A DNA stretch of 64,000 nucleotides from Hyphomicrobiaceae bacterium (GTDB taxonomy: Bacteria; Pseudomonadota; Alphaproteobacteria; Rhizobiales; Hyphomicrobiaceae), in the NCBI GenBank assembly GCA_016793635.1, contig JAEUMD010000025.1, forward strand, positions 62,001 through 126,000. The letters run 5' to 3'. Shown piece after piece: positions 8,110 through 16,571 of the stretch. The notes under the pieces were generated by a model that saw only the letters and a list, made by a program, of their open reading frames with translations, was not told where the DNA came from and ran no database searches. A program made the translations under genes and the position numbers. Every line of letters begins with the position of its first letter. Position 1 is the stretch's first letter.

Positions 8110-11100
8110 TCAGCGGCTGTTGCCGGAGGGTGACTTGCGGGCGGGACCCTTGCGGACCGACGCCGTGCGCTTGGTGGCGCTCTGCGTTCCCTGGCGAGGT
8201 TTCGGCGGCTTACCGCCGAGCACGATGGCCTGTGCCTGACCAACCCAATTCTCGCGGTCGATGCGGCCCTTGAATGCCAGCACGCCTTCCATCCGCTCGA
8301 TGTCGGCGCGCTTCCACGCGGCGATCTGGGCGAAGGTGGTGACGCCGAGCGAAGCGAGCTGCGCGGCCACCACCGGCCCGATGCCATGGATGGTCTCGAG
8401 GTCGTCCTTTGCTCCGGTGGCGGGCATGACGGGGGCTGCTGCCGCGACAGGAGCTGCCGGAGCCGCGGGCTGCGGCGCCGGGCTCGCAATCGACTGGGCG
8501 ACGGATGCGGGACCGGCAGGTGCCGGGTTCGCCGGCGCGATGACGGCGGCATCAGTCTTGGCGGCCTCGACGGGTTGACCAGCCGAGATAGCGGCTGCGA
8601 CGGCTGCCGACGCCGCGATCTTCGCGAGATCGCTTTCTGCGTTGGTTGCCACGACCTCAGGTGCCGCGGCGCCGTTGGTTACCGCCGGCGCCGTGGCGTC
8701 GGAAGCCGGGGCTGCGGTGGTGATGACGACGGGAGCCGGTGTCGGTTCGACGATGGCATGCGTGACGCCATTACCACTCGACGTTGCCGCCGAGGCCATG
8801 GCCGGAACCGGCGCCCCACCTGTCGGGGCCGGAGCACCGCCGGTCGGGACCGGTGCGCCACCTGCGGGAGGAGACGATCCACCACCGCCGTTGCCATTAC
8901 CATTGCCAACCGAGCGCTTGGTCGTGCCGAGCAGATGGGCGAAAGCTTCCCTGATGGCATTGACGAAGGCCGACACGCGCGCGCCGAGGCCGCTCGACGG
9001 ATAACCGACGGGGCGGGCATCGATGGTCGTGCGCGCAGGCGCCGGGCCACTCTTGCCGAGCAGGTGGCGGAGTGCTTCGACGGCGACGCCCGCAAGCGTC
9101 GCGACGGCGCCGAGGAGCATGCCGACGATGCCTTTACGTGTGCCGGCCTGGTCAACCTCTTGAGTGGCGGGTGCCGCGCGGTCGTCGACGAACAGGCGCT
9201 CGACGAAGCCCGGCTTATCGCTCGGCGCGCAGGCGGCGGTCTGCACCGCGGCACCGGCGTGGGCATCGTCGTAGGGCTCGTCGTAGGCGTTCGCCGTCGA
9301 GAAGGCACCAGCGGCGCGGTTGCAGGCGATCGGGATCACGATCAGCGTCAGCGCGGTCGAGACGACGGCGCCGAACAGCAGCGAGATCGCCATGCCCTGG
9401 AAGATCGGGTCGGTGAGGATCGAGGCCGAGCCGGCGATGAGCGCCAGCGAGGTGATGACGATCGGCCGGGTTCTCGTGCGGGCCGCCTCGAGCACTGCGG
9501 TGCGGACAGGCATGCCGTCGGCGATCGCGTGCTTCGAGAAGTCGACGAGCAGGATCGAGTTGCGGACGATGATGCCCGCGAGCGCGATCCAGCCGATCAT
9601 CGAAGTGGCGGTGAACTCGGCGCCGAACAGCCAGTGGCCCGGAATGATACCGATGAGCGTCAGTGGGATCGGCGCCATGATGATGCCGGGCAAGCGGAAG
9701 TTGCCGAACTCCATGACGACGAGCATGTAGATGAGAACGAGCGCTGCGCCGAACGCGAGGCCCATGTCGCGGAACGTCTCGTAGGTGACGGTCCACTCGC
9801 CGGTCCACTCGAAACCGGACTTGAAGTCGTCCTCGGGCGGGCCAACCAGATAGCCGGAGAGCGTGACACCATCCGGCGTCTTGTAGTCCTTGAGAAGCGC
9901 AGCGATCTCGATCATGCCGTAGACGGGCGCGGCGAGACGGCCGGCGACCTCGCCCGTGACGTACTCGATCGGCCGCAGATCCTTGTGCCAGATGATCGGG
10001 TCGGCAGGCTGGCGCACGAAGGTGCCGAGCTCGGCGAGCGGGACGAGGCGGTTGTCGCGCGTCTGAATCGGCAATTCGCCGAGCTGTGCGAACTGGCTGC
10101 GGACCTCGAGCGGAGCCTGAATGACAATGAAGCGCGCCTCGAGCTCGCGGCCGACCTTGACCGCGCCGAGCTTCTGCCCGCCCATCACCATGGCGAGCTG
10201 CTGCGTGACGTCCTCGATGGTGACGTTCTGGTATTCGGCCTTCTGCTGGTTGACGACGAACGACCACGTGTCGTGCGGCGCCTGGATATAGTTGTCGACG
10301 TCGACGATGCTCTCCGCCTTGCGGAAGATCTCGGTCATGTCCTGCGCCACCTTACGGCGCGTGGCATCGTCGGGACCGTAGACTTCGGCCACCATCGTCT
10401 GCAGTACCGGCGGTCCGGGCGGCATCTCGACCACCTGGATCAGCGCGCCGTGCTTCAGTGCGATCGGCGTCAGCCGCTCACGCGCCTCGACGGCGAGCTG
10501 ATGGCTCGAGCGTTTGCGCTTCGACTTATGCAGAAGCTGCACCTGAACGTCGCCTTCCCACGGCTTGTCGCGCAGGTAGTAGTGACGCACGAGACCGTTG
10601 AAGTTGAACGGCGAGGCCGTGCCGGCATAGGTCTGGATCGCCGTCACCTCCGGCAGCTTCAGCGTCTCCTCGGCGAGTTCCTGGATGAGGTTGGCGGTGA
10701 CGGGAAGCGCGGTGCCTTCCGGCATGTTCACGACGACGTTGAACTCCGGCTTGTTGTCGAGCGGGAGCATCTTCACGGTCACGTGCGTCGTGTAGAACAT
10801 GAGGCAGCAGAGCAGGAACGCCACCCAGATCACGATGCGGAAGATGCGCGCCTTCGACGGGCTGTCGAGCAGCGGCGTCAGCACCTTTCCGTAGAAGTGC
10901 GAGAGCCGGTGCGAGAACTTGTGCTCGCTCTCCTCGAGCTTGTGCAGCTCCTTGAGGCTCGGTCGGATGCGGATCGCGAGCCACGGCGTGAACATGAACG
11001 CAGCGAGCAGCGACAGCAGCATGGCAACCGAACCGAGCACCGGAATCGGCATCATGTACGGGCCCATCATGCCCGAGACGAAGCCCATCGGCAGCAACGC

Positions 11101-12531
11101 GGCGATGACGGTGAAGGTGGCGAGAATGGTCGGGTTGCCGACCTCGCGCACCGCGTCGACCGTCGTGTCGGTGTCGATGCCGCCCTTGATGAGCCAGCGC
11201 CGGTAGATGTTCTCGACCACGACGGTGGCGTCGTCGACGAGAATGCCGATCGAGAAGATCAGCGCGAACAGCGACACGCGATCGATGGTGAAGCCGAGCA
11301 GCCAGGCTGAGAAGACGGTGACGAGAATGACGATCGGGATGACGATGAGAACGACGATGGTCGGACGCAGGCCGAGGAACAGGTAGATCAGGAAGCACAC
11401 CGCCGCCGTGGCGATGAACATCTTGAGCAACAGCTCGTTGACCTTGTCGTTGGCCGTCTCGCCGTAGTTGCGGGTGATCTCGACGTGCACGTTGTCGGGG
11501 ATCACGGTGCCCTTCAACGTTTCCATCTTGGCGATGAGATCGTTGGCGACGGTCACGCCGTTGCTGCCGCCTTTCTTGGCGATGGCAATCGTGACGGCGG
11601 GCGCACCCTTGGTGGTCGCCCTATCCGTCCCAGCGGCGGGGCCGGAGAAGTACTGCACGAAGTTCTGCGCTTCGCCCGGGCCCTCGAGCACCTTGGCAAC
11701 CTGACGCACGTAAACCGGTGCCCCGTTGTGGACGCCGACGATCAGGTTCTCGATGTCGCGGGCATGCTGGAGGAAGCGACCCGTGTAGACGCGGTAATGG
11801 CTGCCGGCGCTTTCGACTGTGCCGATGTCGCTGCGGTCGTTGGCGGCGGAGATCATCTTGCCGAGTTGCGCGACGGAGATGCCGTAGCCCTTGAGACGCT
11901 CGGGCATCACCTCGACGCGGATCTCTTCGGGACGGCCACCGACGATGAACGATTGCGCGGTGTCGGGTACGGTCTTCAGCCGCTGCAGCACCTCGAGCGA
12001 AATGAGGCGAATGGAGGCGTCGTCGAGTTCGCTCGACCAGAGCGTGAAGGTGGCGGTCGGCACGTCGTCGATGCCGCGCGGCTTCACCATGGGCTGCGAT
12101 ACGCCGGGCGGGATCTTGTCGAGGTTGGACGCGAGCTTGTCGTAGAGCTTGACGAGCGATGGCTCCATCTTCTCGCCGACGACGAACTGCACGGTGACGA
12201 TGCCGCCGCCGCGCTCGGAGGCCGAATAGACGTGCTCGACACCCGGAATTTCCGAGAGCATGCGCTCGAGCGGATCGGTGGCGAGTGAAGCGACCTGGCC
12301 GGAAGACGCGCCGGGGAAGCGGAACATCACGTCGACCATCGGCACCGAGATCTGCGGGTCCTCCTGGCGTGGCGTGATGACGAGGCCAAGCAGGCCGATC
12401 AGCAGCAGGGCGACGAGGAACAGCGGTGTCAGCGGCGAATGAATGAACATCCGGGCGGTGACGCCGGCCAGACCCGGCGATTGCGGTCCGTGAGAAGCGT
12501 GTTGATCGCTGGCGTTTGACACGGGCGTCAT
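8110..12531 (-). CDS. RND efflux permease with C-terminal helix-hairpin-helix (COG3743-type) extension
   Basis: 1473 aa; ordinary AcrB-type permeases are about 1030-1050 aa. Residues 1 to about 1070 are a proton-driven RND permease: N-terminal TM1 (LTPLFLVALLLIGLLGLVI), porter-domain sequence QEDPQISVPMVDVMFRFPGA, TM4 with the proton-relay pair in GILVDDATVVVENI (about 430), and TM10-11 with AGIIVRNSILLVDF. About 1070-1370 is a low-complexity linker with GGAPVPTGG repeats. About 1375-1440 is DDLETIHGIGPVVAAQLASL ... FKGRIDRENWVGQA, the small helix-hairpin-helix domain otherwise seen on alphaproteobacterial NuoE and L21-like proteins. The membrane fusion protein gene is immediately upstream (100 bp); no TolC-type outer-membrane factor is nearby. 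Substrate unknown. Confidence 0.93.
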   Translation of the reverse strand: MTPVSNASDQHASHGPQSPGLAGVTARMFIHSPLTPLFLVALLLIGLLGLVITPRQEDPQISVPMVDVMFRFPGASSGQVASLATDPLERMLSEIPGVEHVYSASERGGGIVTVQFVVGEKMEPSLVKLYDKLASNLDKIPPGVSQPMVKPRGIDDVPTATFTLWSSELDDASIRLISLEVLQRLKTVPDTAQSFIVGGRPEEIRVEVMPERLKGYGISVAQLGKMISAANDRSDIGTVESAGSHYRVYTGRFLQHARDIENLIVGVHNGAPVYVRQVAKVLEGPGEAQNFVQYFSGPAAGTDRATTKGAPAVTIAIAKKGGSNGVTVANDLIAKMETLKGTVIPDNVHVEITRNYGETANDKVNELLLKMFIATAAVCFLIYLFLGLRPTIVVLIVIPIVILVTVFSAWLLGFTIDRVSLFALIFSIGILVDDATVVVENIYRRWLIKGGIDTDTTVDAVREVGNPTILATFTVIAALLPMGFVSGMMGPYMMPIPVLGSVAMLLSLLAAFMFTPWLAIRIRPSLKELHKLEESEHKFSHRLSHFYGKVLTPLLDSPSKARIFRIVIWVAFLLCCLMFYTTHVTVKMLPLDNKPEFNVVVNMPEGTALPVTANLIQELAEETLKLPEVTAIQTYAGTASPFNFNGLVRHYYLRDKPWEGDVQVQLLHKSKRKRSSHQLAVEARERLTPIALKHGALIQVVEMPPGPPVLQTMVAEVYGPDDATRRKVAQDMTEIFRKAESIVDVDNYIQAPHDTWSFVVNQQKAEYQNVTIEDVTQQLAMVMGGQKLGAVKVGRELEARFIVIQAPLEVRSQFAQLGELPIQTRDNRLVPLAELGTFVRQPADPIIWHKDLRPIEYVTGEVAGRLAAPVYGMIEIAALLKDYKTPDGVTLSGYLVGPPEDDFKSGFEWTGEWTVTYETFRDMGLAFGAALVLIYMLVVMEFGNFRLPGIIMAPIPLTLIGIIPGHWLFGAEFTATSMIGWIALAGIIVRNSILLVDFSKHAIADGMPVRTAVLEAARTRTRPIVITSLALIAGSASILTDPIFQGMAISLLFGAVVSTALTLIVIPIACNRAAGAFSTANAYDEPYDDAHAGAAVQTAACAPSDKPGFVERLFVDDRAAPATQEVDQAGTRKGIVGMLLGAVATLAGVAVEALRHLLGKSGPAPARTTIDARPVGYPSSGLGARVSAFVNAIREAFAHLLGTTKRSVGNGNGNGGGGSSPPAGGAPVPTGGAPAPTGGAPVPAMASAATSSGNGVTHAIVEPTPAPVVITTAAPASDATAPAVTNGAAAPEVVATNAESDLAKIAASAAVAAAISAGQPVEAAKTDAAVIAPANPAPAGPASVAQSIASPAPQPAAPAAPVAAAAPVMPATGAKDDLETIHGIGPVVAAQLASLGVTTFAQIAAWKRADIERMEGVLAFKGRIDRENWVGQAQAIVLGGKPPKPRQGTQSATKRTASVRKGPARKSPSGNSR

Positions 12532-12631
12532 TCCTGATGTTTGCGGCGGTTCCCGCGCGCTCCTGCGCGGCCGGCGATGCGTCTCTCAGCGGTTCAAATC
12601 AAAGGCTCACGAAATACGGTCGCGGGACGGC

Positions 12632-13783
12632 TCAAGGCCGTCCCGACTGCATGGCTTGCGGCGGTGGTGCGAGGCCCGGACCCGGTGCTTGGAGGATGAC
12701 TTCCTCGCCACCGTTGAGACCGGAGAGGACGCTGATGCGCCCGTCATGCAACTGCGAGCCGAGCCGCACCACGCGCAGCGTCGGCTTGCCGTCCTTCAGC
12801 ACCATTACGGCAGGCAGGCTGCCGCGCCAGACGAGCGCTTCCGCCGGAACGGCGGGCGAGCCGGCGGTGTTGTTGCCGTTGTCGGGGATCATGATCTCAG
12901 CGTAGCTGCCTGGGCCGCCGGGCAGGCCGCTCGGCAGGTCGAACTTGACGGTGACGGTGTGGCGCGACGTGTCCGCCATCGGGAAGATCTGCGAAACGCG
13001 GGCCTGCACCGGAATGCCCTGGCCGACGTCGATGCGGGCGGGCAGGAACTCGCCGATGCGCAGGGACGAGACGAGGCCGACGGGCACCTCGGCCTGAATG
13101 CGCAGATAAGCGGTGTAGGCGATCTTCATCAGCGGCTGGCCGGGCTGCACGGTATCGCCCTGCTCGACCATCTTCTTGACGATGACGCCGCCGAAGGGAG
13201 CGGTGAGGCTGGCGTCGCGGATCTTGGCGTCGAGCTGCTCGATCTGGGCGCGTGACTGCAGGATGGCGCTGCGCGCGTCGTCGACACCCTTCGCCTGTCC
13301 GTAGAGATCGGCGTAGCGGCGCACATTCGGATCGTTGCCCCCGGAGTACTGTCCGGAGAACGGCTGCATGAACTTGTCCATCATCGATGGCAGTCCCATG
13401 CCGGTCGGCTGGCCGGTGCGGGGTGACCAGAGTTCGCGCGAATACTGCACCTGGGCGTTGCGCAGGCCGGCCTCGGCCGCCACCAGCGCCGCCTCGGCGG
13501 CCCGCTTCCTCGCCTGCAGTTCGTCGTCATTGATGGAGACGACCACCTGCCCGGTCTCGACGGCATCGCCCTCGCGGCCCGCGACGAGCTTGACCTGTCC
13601 GGGGATCTGGGCGGTGAGCGTGACCTCCTTGTAGGGGATCACGGTGCCGCCGACCGTGGTCATGTGGGCGGAGCGCTCGATCGTGACCGGCGCCGTCCTG
13701 TACTCCGCGGCGGCCGTCTCGCGCCCGCCGCCGAGGACTGCAATCGCCGCCAGCAGGGCAGCCGTGCTCATTGCCGTTCTCAT
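12632..13783 (-). CDS. periplasmic membrane fusion protein (HlyD/AcrA type) of RND pump
   Basis: 383 aa adaptor that links the RND permease to an outer-membrane channel. Signal peptide MRTAMSTAALLAAIAVLGGG, lipoyl-like half motifs (IPGQVKLVAGREGDAVETGQ and LTAPFGGVIVKKMVEQGDTV), a helical hairpin with an unusual insertion between them (QPTGMGLPSMMDKFMQPFSG ... NVRRYADLYGQ, about 120-165), then beta-barrel and membrane-proximal domains. I chose the ATG at 13783: GAGGG lies 5 bp upstream and its A overlaps the stop of the SCP2-like gene (TGATG), indicating translational coupling. The extended upstream frame is not coding. Second gene of the sigma-54-controlled unit. Confidence 0.93.
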   Translation of the reverse strand: MRTAMSTAALLAAIAVLGGGRETAAAEYRTAPVTIERSAHMTTVGGTVIPYKEVTLTAQIPGQVKLVAGREGDAVETGQVVVSINDDELQARKRAAEAALVAAEAGLRNAQVQYSRELWSPRTGQPTGMGLPSMMDKFMQPFSGQYSGGNDPNVRRYADLYGQAKGVDDARSAILQSRAQIEQLDAKIRDASLTAPFGGVIVKKMVEQGDTVQPGQPLMKIAYTAYLRIQAEVPVGLVSSLRIGEFLPARIDVGQGIPVQARVSQIFPMADTSRHTVTVKFDLPSGLPGGPGSYAEIMIPDNGNNTAGSPAVPAEALVWRGSLPAVMVLKDGKPTLRVVRLGSQLHDGRISVLSGLNGGEEVILQAPGPGLAPPPQAMQSGRP

Positions 13784-14178
13784 CAAACCCTCGCCATTAC
13801 CGCAAAGCTCTTCATGAAGGGGCCGGCCATGCGCGGGTCCTTGATCATTGCCGCGTAGTCGCCGACGACGAATTGAAGTCTCGATGAGGTGTAGGCCATG
13901 CCGACACCCATCATGCCCGGCGGCTGGTCGAGCCAGCTCTCCCAGGTGCTCATGTCGGCGCGCAGATCCCAATCGAGGGGCTCGCCGGAAAAAGGTTTTG
14001 CGGAGACGACCTTGCCGTCGCGGACGATGAGCACGCCGCGCGGTTTATCCTCACCCTTGAAGCCGTAACCGATGGTTGCCTCGAAGCCGATTCGGCCGAG
14101 AGCGTCGGACAGCTCCGGTTCGGCATTCCAAGCGTCGCCGAAGCGCGCGAGCCAGCGATCTGAAAACAGGTCTGTCAC
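13783..14178 (-). CDS. SCP2 (sterol carrier protein 2)-like lipid-binding protein
   Basis: 131 aa, no signal peptide, probably cytoplasmic. The pattern of strands and helices (ATIGYGFKGEDKPRGVLIVR, DLRADMSTWESWLD, FVVGDYAAMIKDPRMAGPFM) fits the SCP-2 sterol-transfer fold, which binds acyl or other hydrophobic ligands in a tunnel. First gene of the unit behind the -24/-12 promoter at 14253-14268, and it overlaps the fusion-protein start by 1 base. I prefer the GTG at 14178: GGAGGAA stands 6 bp upstream, whereas the longer ATG start at 14226 has no ribosome-binding site and would lie close to the predicted transcription start. Its placement suggests a hydrophobic substrate for the RND pump. Confidence 0.82.
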   Translation of the reverse strand: MTDLFSDRWLARFGDAWNAEPELSDALGRIGFEATIGYGFKGEDKPRGVLIVRDGKVVSAKPFSGEPLDWDLRADMSTWESWLDQPPGMMGVGMAYTSSRLQFVVGDYAAMIKDPRMAGPFMKSFAVMARV

Positions 14179-14252
14179 CTGCAGCTTCCTCCCCGCATCG
14201 GGTTCTTGGCGACCCGTACACTGCATCGTATATGAGTATTCGCGAGTTAAGA

Positions 14253-14268
14253 TGCAATGCGCGTGCCA
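14253..14268 (-). promoter_or_regulatory. sigma-54 (-24/-12) promoter of the SCP2-MFP-RND unit
   Basis: Reading the minus strand, TGGCACG-CGCA-TTGCA matches the RpoN consensus TGGCACG-N4-TTGCW at every fixed position. Predicted transcription start is about 14243, giving a 5' leader of about 65 bases before the GTG at 14178. Confidence 0.9.
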
Positions 14269-14311
14269 TTCGTTAACGCGCTGTAAAATATGGATTATCA
14301 GATATCGTCAA

Positions 14312-14327
14312 TGTTGCGCGTGTTGCA
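14312..14327. promoter_or_regulatory. candidate activator site (TGTTGC repeat)
   Basis: TGTTGCG followed 2 bases later by TGTTGCA, two direct half-sites 9 bp apart, about 70-85 bp upstream of the predicted sigma-54 transcription start. It shares TGTTGCG with the palindrome at 14409-14422. Candidate upstream activating sequence for the divergent AAA+ activator; binding is inferred. Confidence 0.5.
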
Positions 14328-14362
14328 GGGTGAATAAGTCATGAGCGACTTATACAAGTATA

Positions 14363-14375
14363 CAATCTGTTGATT
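14363..14375 (-). promoter_or_regulatory. IHF-consensus site
   Basis: On the minus strand AATCAA-CAGA-TTG fits WATCAA-N4-TTR exactly and sits beside an AT-rich tract with eight consecutive A (14390-14397). It lies between the palindrome at 14409 and the -24/-12 element, the usual place for IHF bending in sigma-54 promoters. Confidence 0.65.
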
Positions 14376-14408
14376 TCTATTATTTAAGTAAAAAAAAGGG
14401 GGGTCGGG

Positions 14409-14422
14409 GTGTTGCGCAACAC
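14409..14422. promoter_or_regulatory. palindromic operator / upstream activating sequence
   Basis: A perfect 14-bp palindrome, GTGTTGCGCAACAC, 165-180 bp upstream of the predicted start of the SCP2 unit and about 90 bp upstream of the activator's own start codon. A related ATTG-CAA-CAAT follows at about 14430. Likely bound by the Fis-type HTH of the adjacent activator, and may also autoregulate it. Confidence 0.6.
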
Positions 14423-14509
14423 GTCGGCGATTGCAACAATGTGCGGAAGAAAATCCGCGGCCCCAATGTCCGCCAATCAAGAAAGTTAATGATTTCGGGA
14501 GGCTGGCTC

Positions 14510-15913
14510 GTGGAAATGCCCACCAGCGACCAACTTCGTCTGCTCTTGGAGGCGGTCGTGTCTTTTATAGATGAAGGCGTGATCGTCGCCAACCTTGATG
14601 GTGCAATTCTTTACCATAACCCGGCTGCCGGCGCCCTGCTCGGCGCCGCGGGAAACGAGCCGCTGACGTCGCTTCAAAACGTGCTCGGGATCGACTCGTC
14701 GAACACGCTCGGCGGAGCGCTGGCAAAGGCGGCACGCGGAACGTCCGACGCCCTTGCAAAGGTAGCAGACGGCGCGGATTTCGTGCGATTCCAGCGCCGT
14801 TTGAGTATCAACGGCGAGACGCGCTACCTCGAGTTTCACACCTGCATCTCGTGCCAATCGCTCGGCTCGATGCGCTTGGTCATCATTCGTGACGTCAGCG
14901 AGCGCTATCGACTGGAGATGCTGATCGACCGATCGCGCGGCGATCTCGTGACAAATGATCGCAAGGTTCTGGCCCTGCTCGAGCGGGTTCATCAAGTGGC
15001 GCCGTCGAATGCTTCGGTTCTGCTGCAGGGTGAGTCCGGCACCGGTAAGACGCACATCGCGCGGCTGATCCATCGGCTCAGCCGGCGGGGCGACAAGCCG
15101 TTCGTCGAGGTCAACTGCGCCGCCATCCCGACCAGCCTCATCGAGAGCGAGCTTTTCGGGCACGTTAAGGGGGCGTTCACCGGCGCCACACGCGATCGCC
15201 CTGGCCGGTTCCAGGCGGCGCACGGCGGCACGCTGTTCCTCGACGAGATCGCCGAGGTTCCGATGCATCTCCAGGCGAAGCTGCTGCGCGTGTTGCAGGA
15301 CAAGGAGTTCGAGGCGGTCGGTTCCGATAAGACCGTGAACGTCGATATCCGCATCATCACGGCGTCGAACCGCAGCCTGCGGGAGATGGTGGACGACGGT
15401 GAGTTCCGCGCCGACCTCTACTACCGTCTCGCGGTATTCACCTTGTTCGTGCCGCCAATCCGCGAGCGGCCAGGCGATATTCCGCTGCTGCTGAAGCACT
15501 TCTGCGAGAACCTCGAGGCACGCGGCTATCCCAAGGGCGTGTCGTGCAGCAAGGAAGCGCTCAACATCCTCATGAACTACCATTGGCCCGGGAACGTGCG
15601 CGAGCTGGAGAACGCCGTCGAGCACGCGCTGATCTGCGCTGTCGATGGAATGGTGATGCCGGACAGCCTGCCGGAGCAGATCCGTACCAGCGTGCTGGCC
15701 AAGAGCGGCTGGCCGACCGGGGCAGCGCCGCGCCACGATGCCGTGTTCGCGCCCGAGATCGACGAGGAGGACCAGGAGCGCCGCGAAATCCGCGATGCAC
15801 TCGCCCGCGCCAAGGGCAACCGCTCGCTGGCGGCCAAGCTGCTCGGGGTTGATCGCACCACGTTGTGGCGGCGGATGCAGAGGCTCCACCTGCTCTCGCC
15901 GAGCCCGAACTGA
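14510..15913 (+). CDS. sigma-54-dependent transcriptional activator (PAS-AAA+-Fis HTH)
   Basis: 467 aa enhancer-binding protein. N-terminal PAS-like sensor (about 5-130: EAVVSFIDEGVIVANLDGAI ... RLVIIRDVSERYRLE), AAA+ domain with Walker A GESGTGKT (about 174), the sigma-54-contacting GAFTGA loop (about 220), Walker B GGTLFLDEI (about 239) and R-finger region FRADLYYRLAVF, then a Fis-type HTH near 435-462 (GNRSLAAKLLGVDRTTLWRR). There is no response-regulator receiver, so a ligand or redox cue is expected at the PAS domain. Start: GTG at 14510 with GGGAGG 7 bp upstream; the ATG at 14516 is second choice. It is divergent from the SCP2-MFP-RND unit, whose promoter is of sigma-54 type, so it is the obvious regulator. 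Confidence 0.95.
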   Translation: MEMPTSDQLRLLLEAVVSFIDEGVIVANLDGAILYHNPAAGALLGAAGNEPLTSLQNVLGIDSSNTLGGALAKAARGTSDALAKVADGADFVRFQRRLSINGETRYLEFHTCISCQSLGSMRLVIIRDVSERYRLEMLIDRSRGDLVTNDRKVLALLERVHQVAPSNASVLLQGESGTGKTHIARLIHRLSRRGDKPFVEVNCAAIPTSLIESELFGHVKGAFTGATRDRPGRFQAAHGGTLFLDEIAEVPMHLQAKLLRVLQDKEFEAVGSDKTVNVDIRIITASNRSLREMVDDGEFRADLYYRLAVFTLFVPPIRERPGDIPLLLKHFCENLEARGYPKGVSCSKEALNILMNYHWPGNVRELENAVEHALICAVDGMVMPDSLPEQIRTSVLAKSGWPTGAAPRHDAVFAPEIDEEDQERREIRDALARAKGNRSLAAKLLGVDRTTLWRRMQRLHLLSPSPN

Positions 15914-16160
15914 AGCGGCGAGCACCCGCCCCGACCGGGCGCGGCGCCACTGACCGAGGTCCGCTTTCCAATCGGGGCTGGAAAACCCCGCAGTTTGCAA
16001 GTATAAGCCCCGCGATCCCACCCTGTGGACCCGGTCGGGCGCCCTTTCCGGCGCTAACGGGTTGCGCACGGGCGAGCCGAGAACAACGCGCGAAGTCGAT
16101 GCCACGGGGGCTCCCGGCGGCTCCGGCTTCACGCGCATTTCCATTTGAGGAGTACGCACT

Positions 16161-16346
16161 ATGGCCGTTCCGAGAAAGAAAGTGTCGCCGATGAAGCGTG
16201 GCCAGCGCCGCGCTCATGACGCACTCAGCGCGCCTGTCTACGTCGAGGACAAGGAGTCGGGCGAGCGTCGCCGTCCCCACCACATCGACCTCAAGTCCGG
16301 CAAGTACCGCGGCCGCCAGATCCTGCCGCCGAAGGCCGAGGTCTGA
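16161..16346 (+). CDS. rpmF: 50S ribosomal protein L32
   Basis: 61 aa, full length. [20 protein letters not shown] at the N-terminus and the basic [12 protein letters not shown] tail are typical of alphaproteobacterial L32, which lacks the four-Cys zinc site. GAGGAG lies 8 bp upstream of the ATG. It stands alone here, without the yceD or plsX partners common in other bacteria. The 247 bp between the activator gene and rpmF hold no recognisable gene. Confidence 0.98.
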   Translation: MAVPRKKVSPMKRGQRRAHDALSAPVYVEDKESGERRRPHHIDLKSGKYRGRQILPPKAEV

Positions 16347-16571
16347 GCCATTCCCGCCTGAGGCGTGGAAGCCGGTGTAGCGAGGTGGCGATCGCCGCCA
16401 GTTCGTTTCCGGCCGCGCCGTGGTGGTGCATGGTAGAGATGGCGCTGGTCCGACCCTAGCAATTGCAATGACTTCGGCGTAAGGCTGAGCCATTGTCTAA
16501 CGCGCTCGAAACGCACGGCCGCCCGGCCAGGGCAGGGTGGCGTGCAGCATTCAGGCTACGAGGGAACAGCC

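Noticed and set aside
8386..11310. A 974-codon plus-strand open frame opposite the RND permease gene
   Set aside because: Its translation is Arg/Asp-rich without any fold pattern, while the minus strand encodes a full RND permease. High GC content removes stop codons from the antisense frame.
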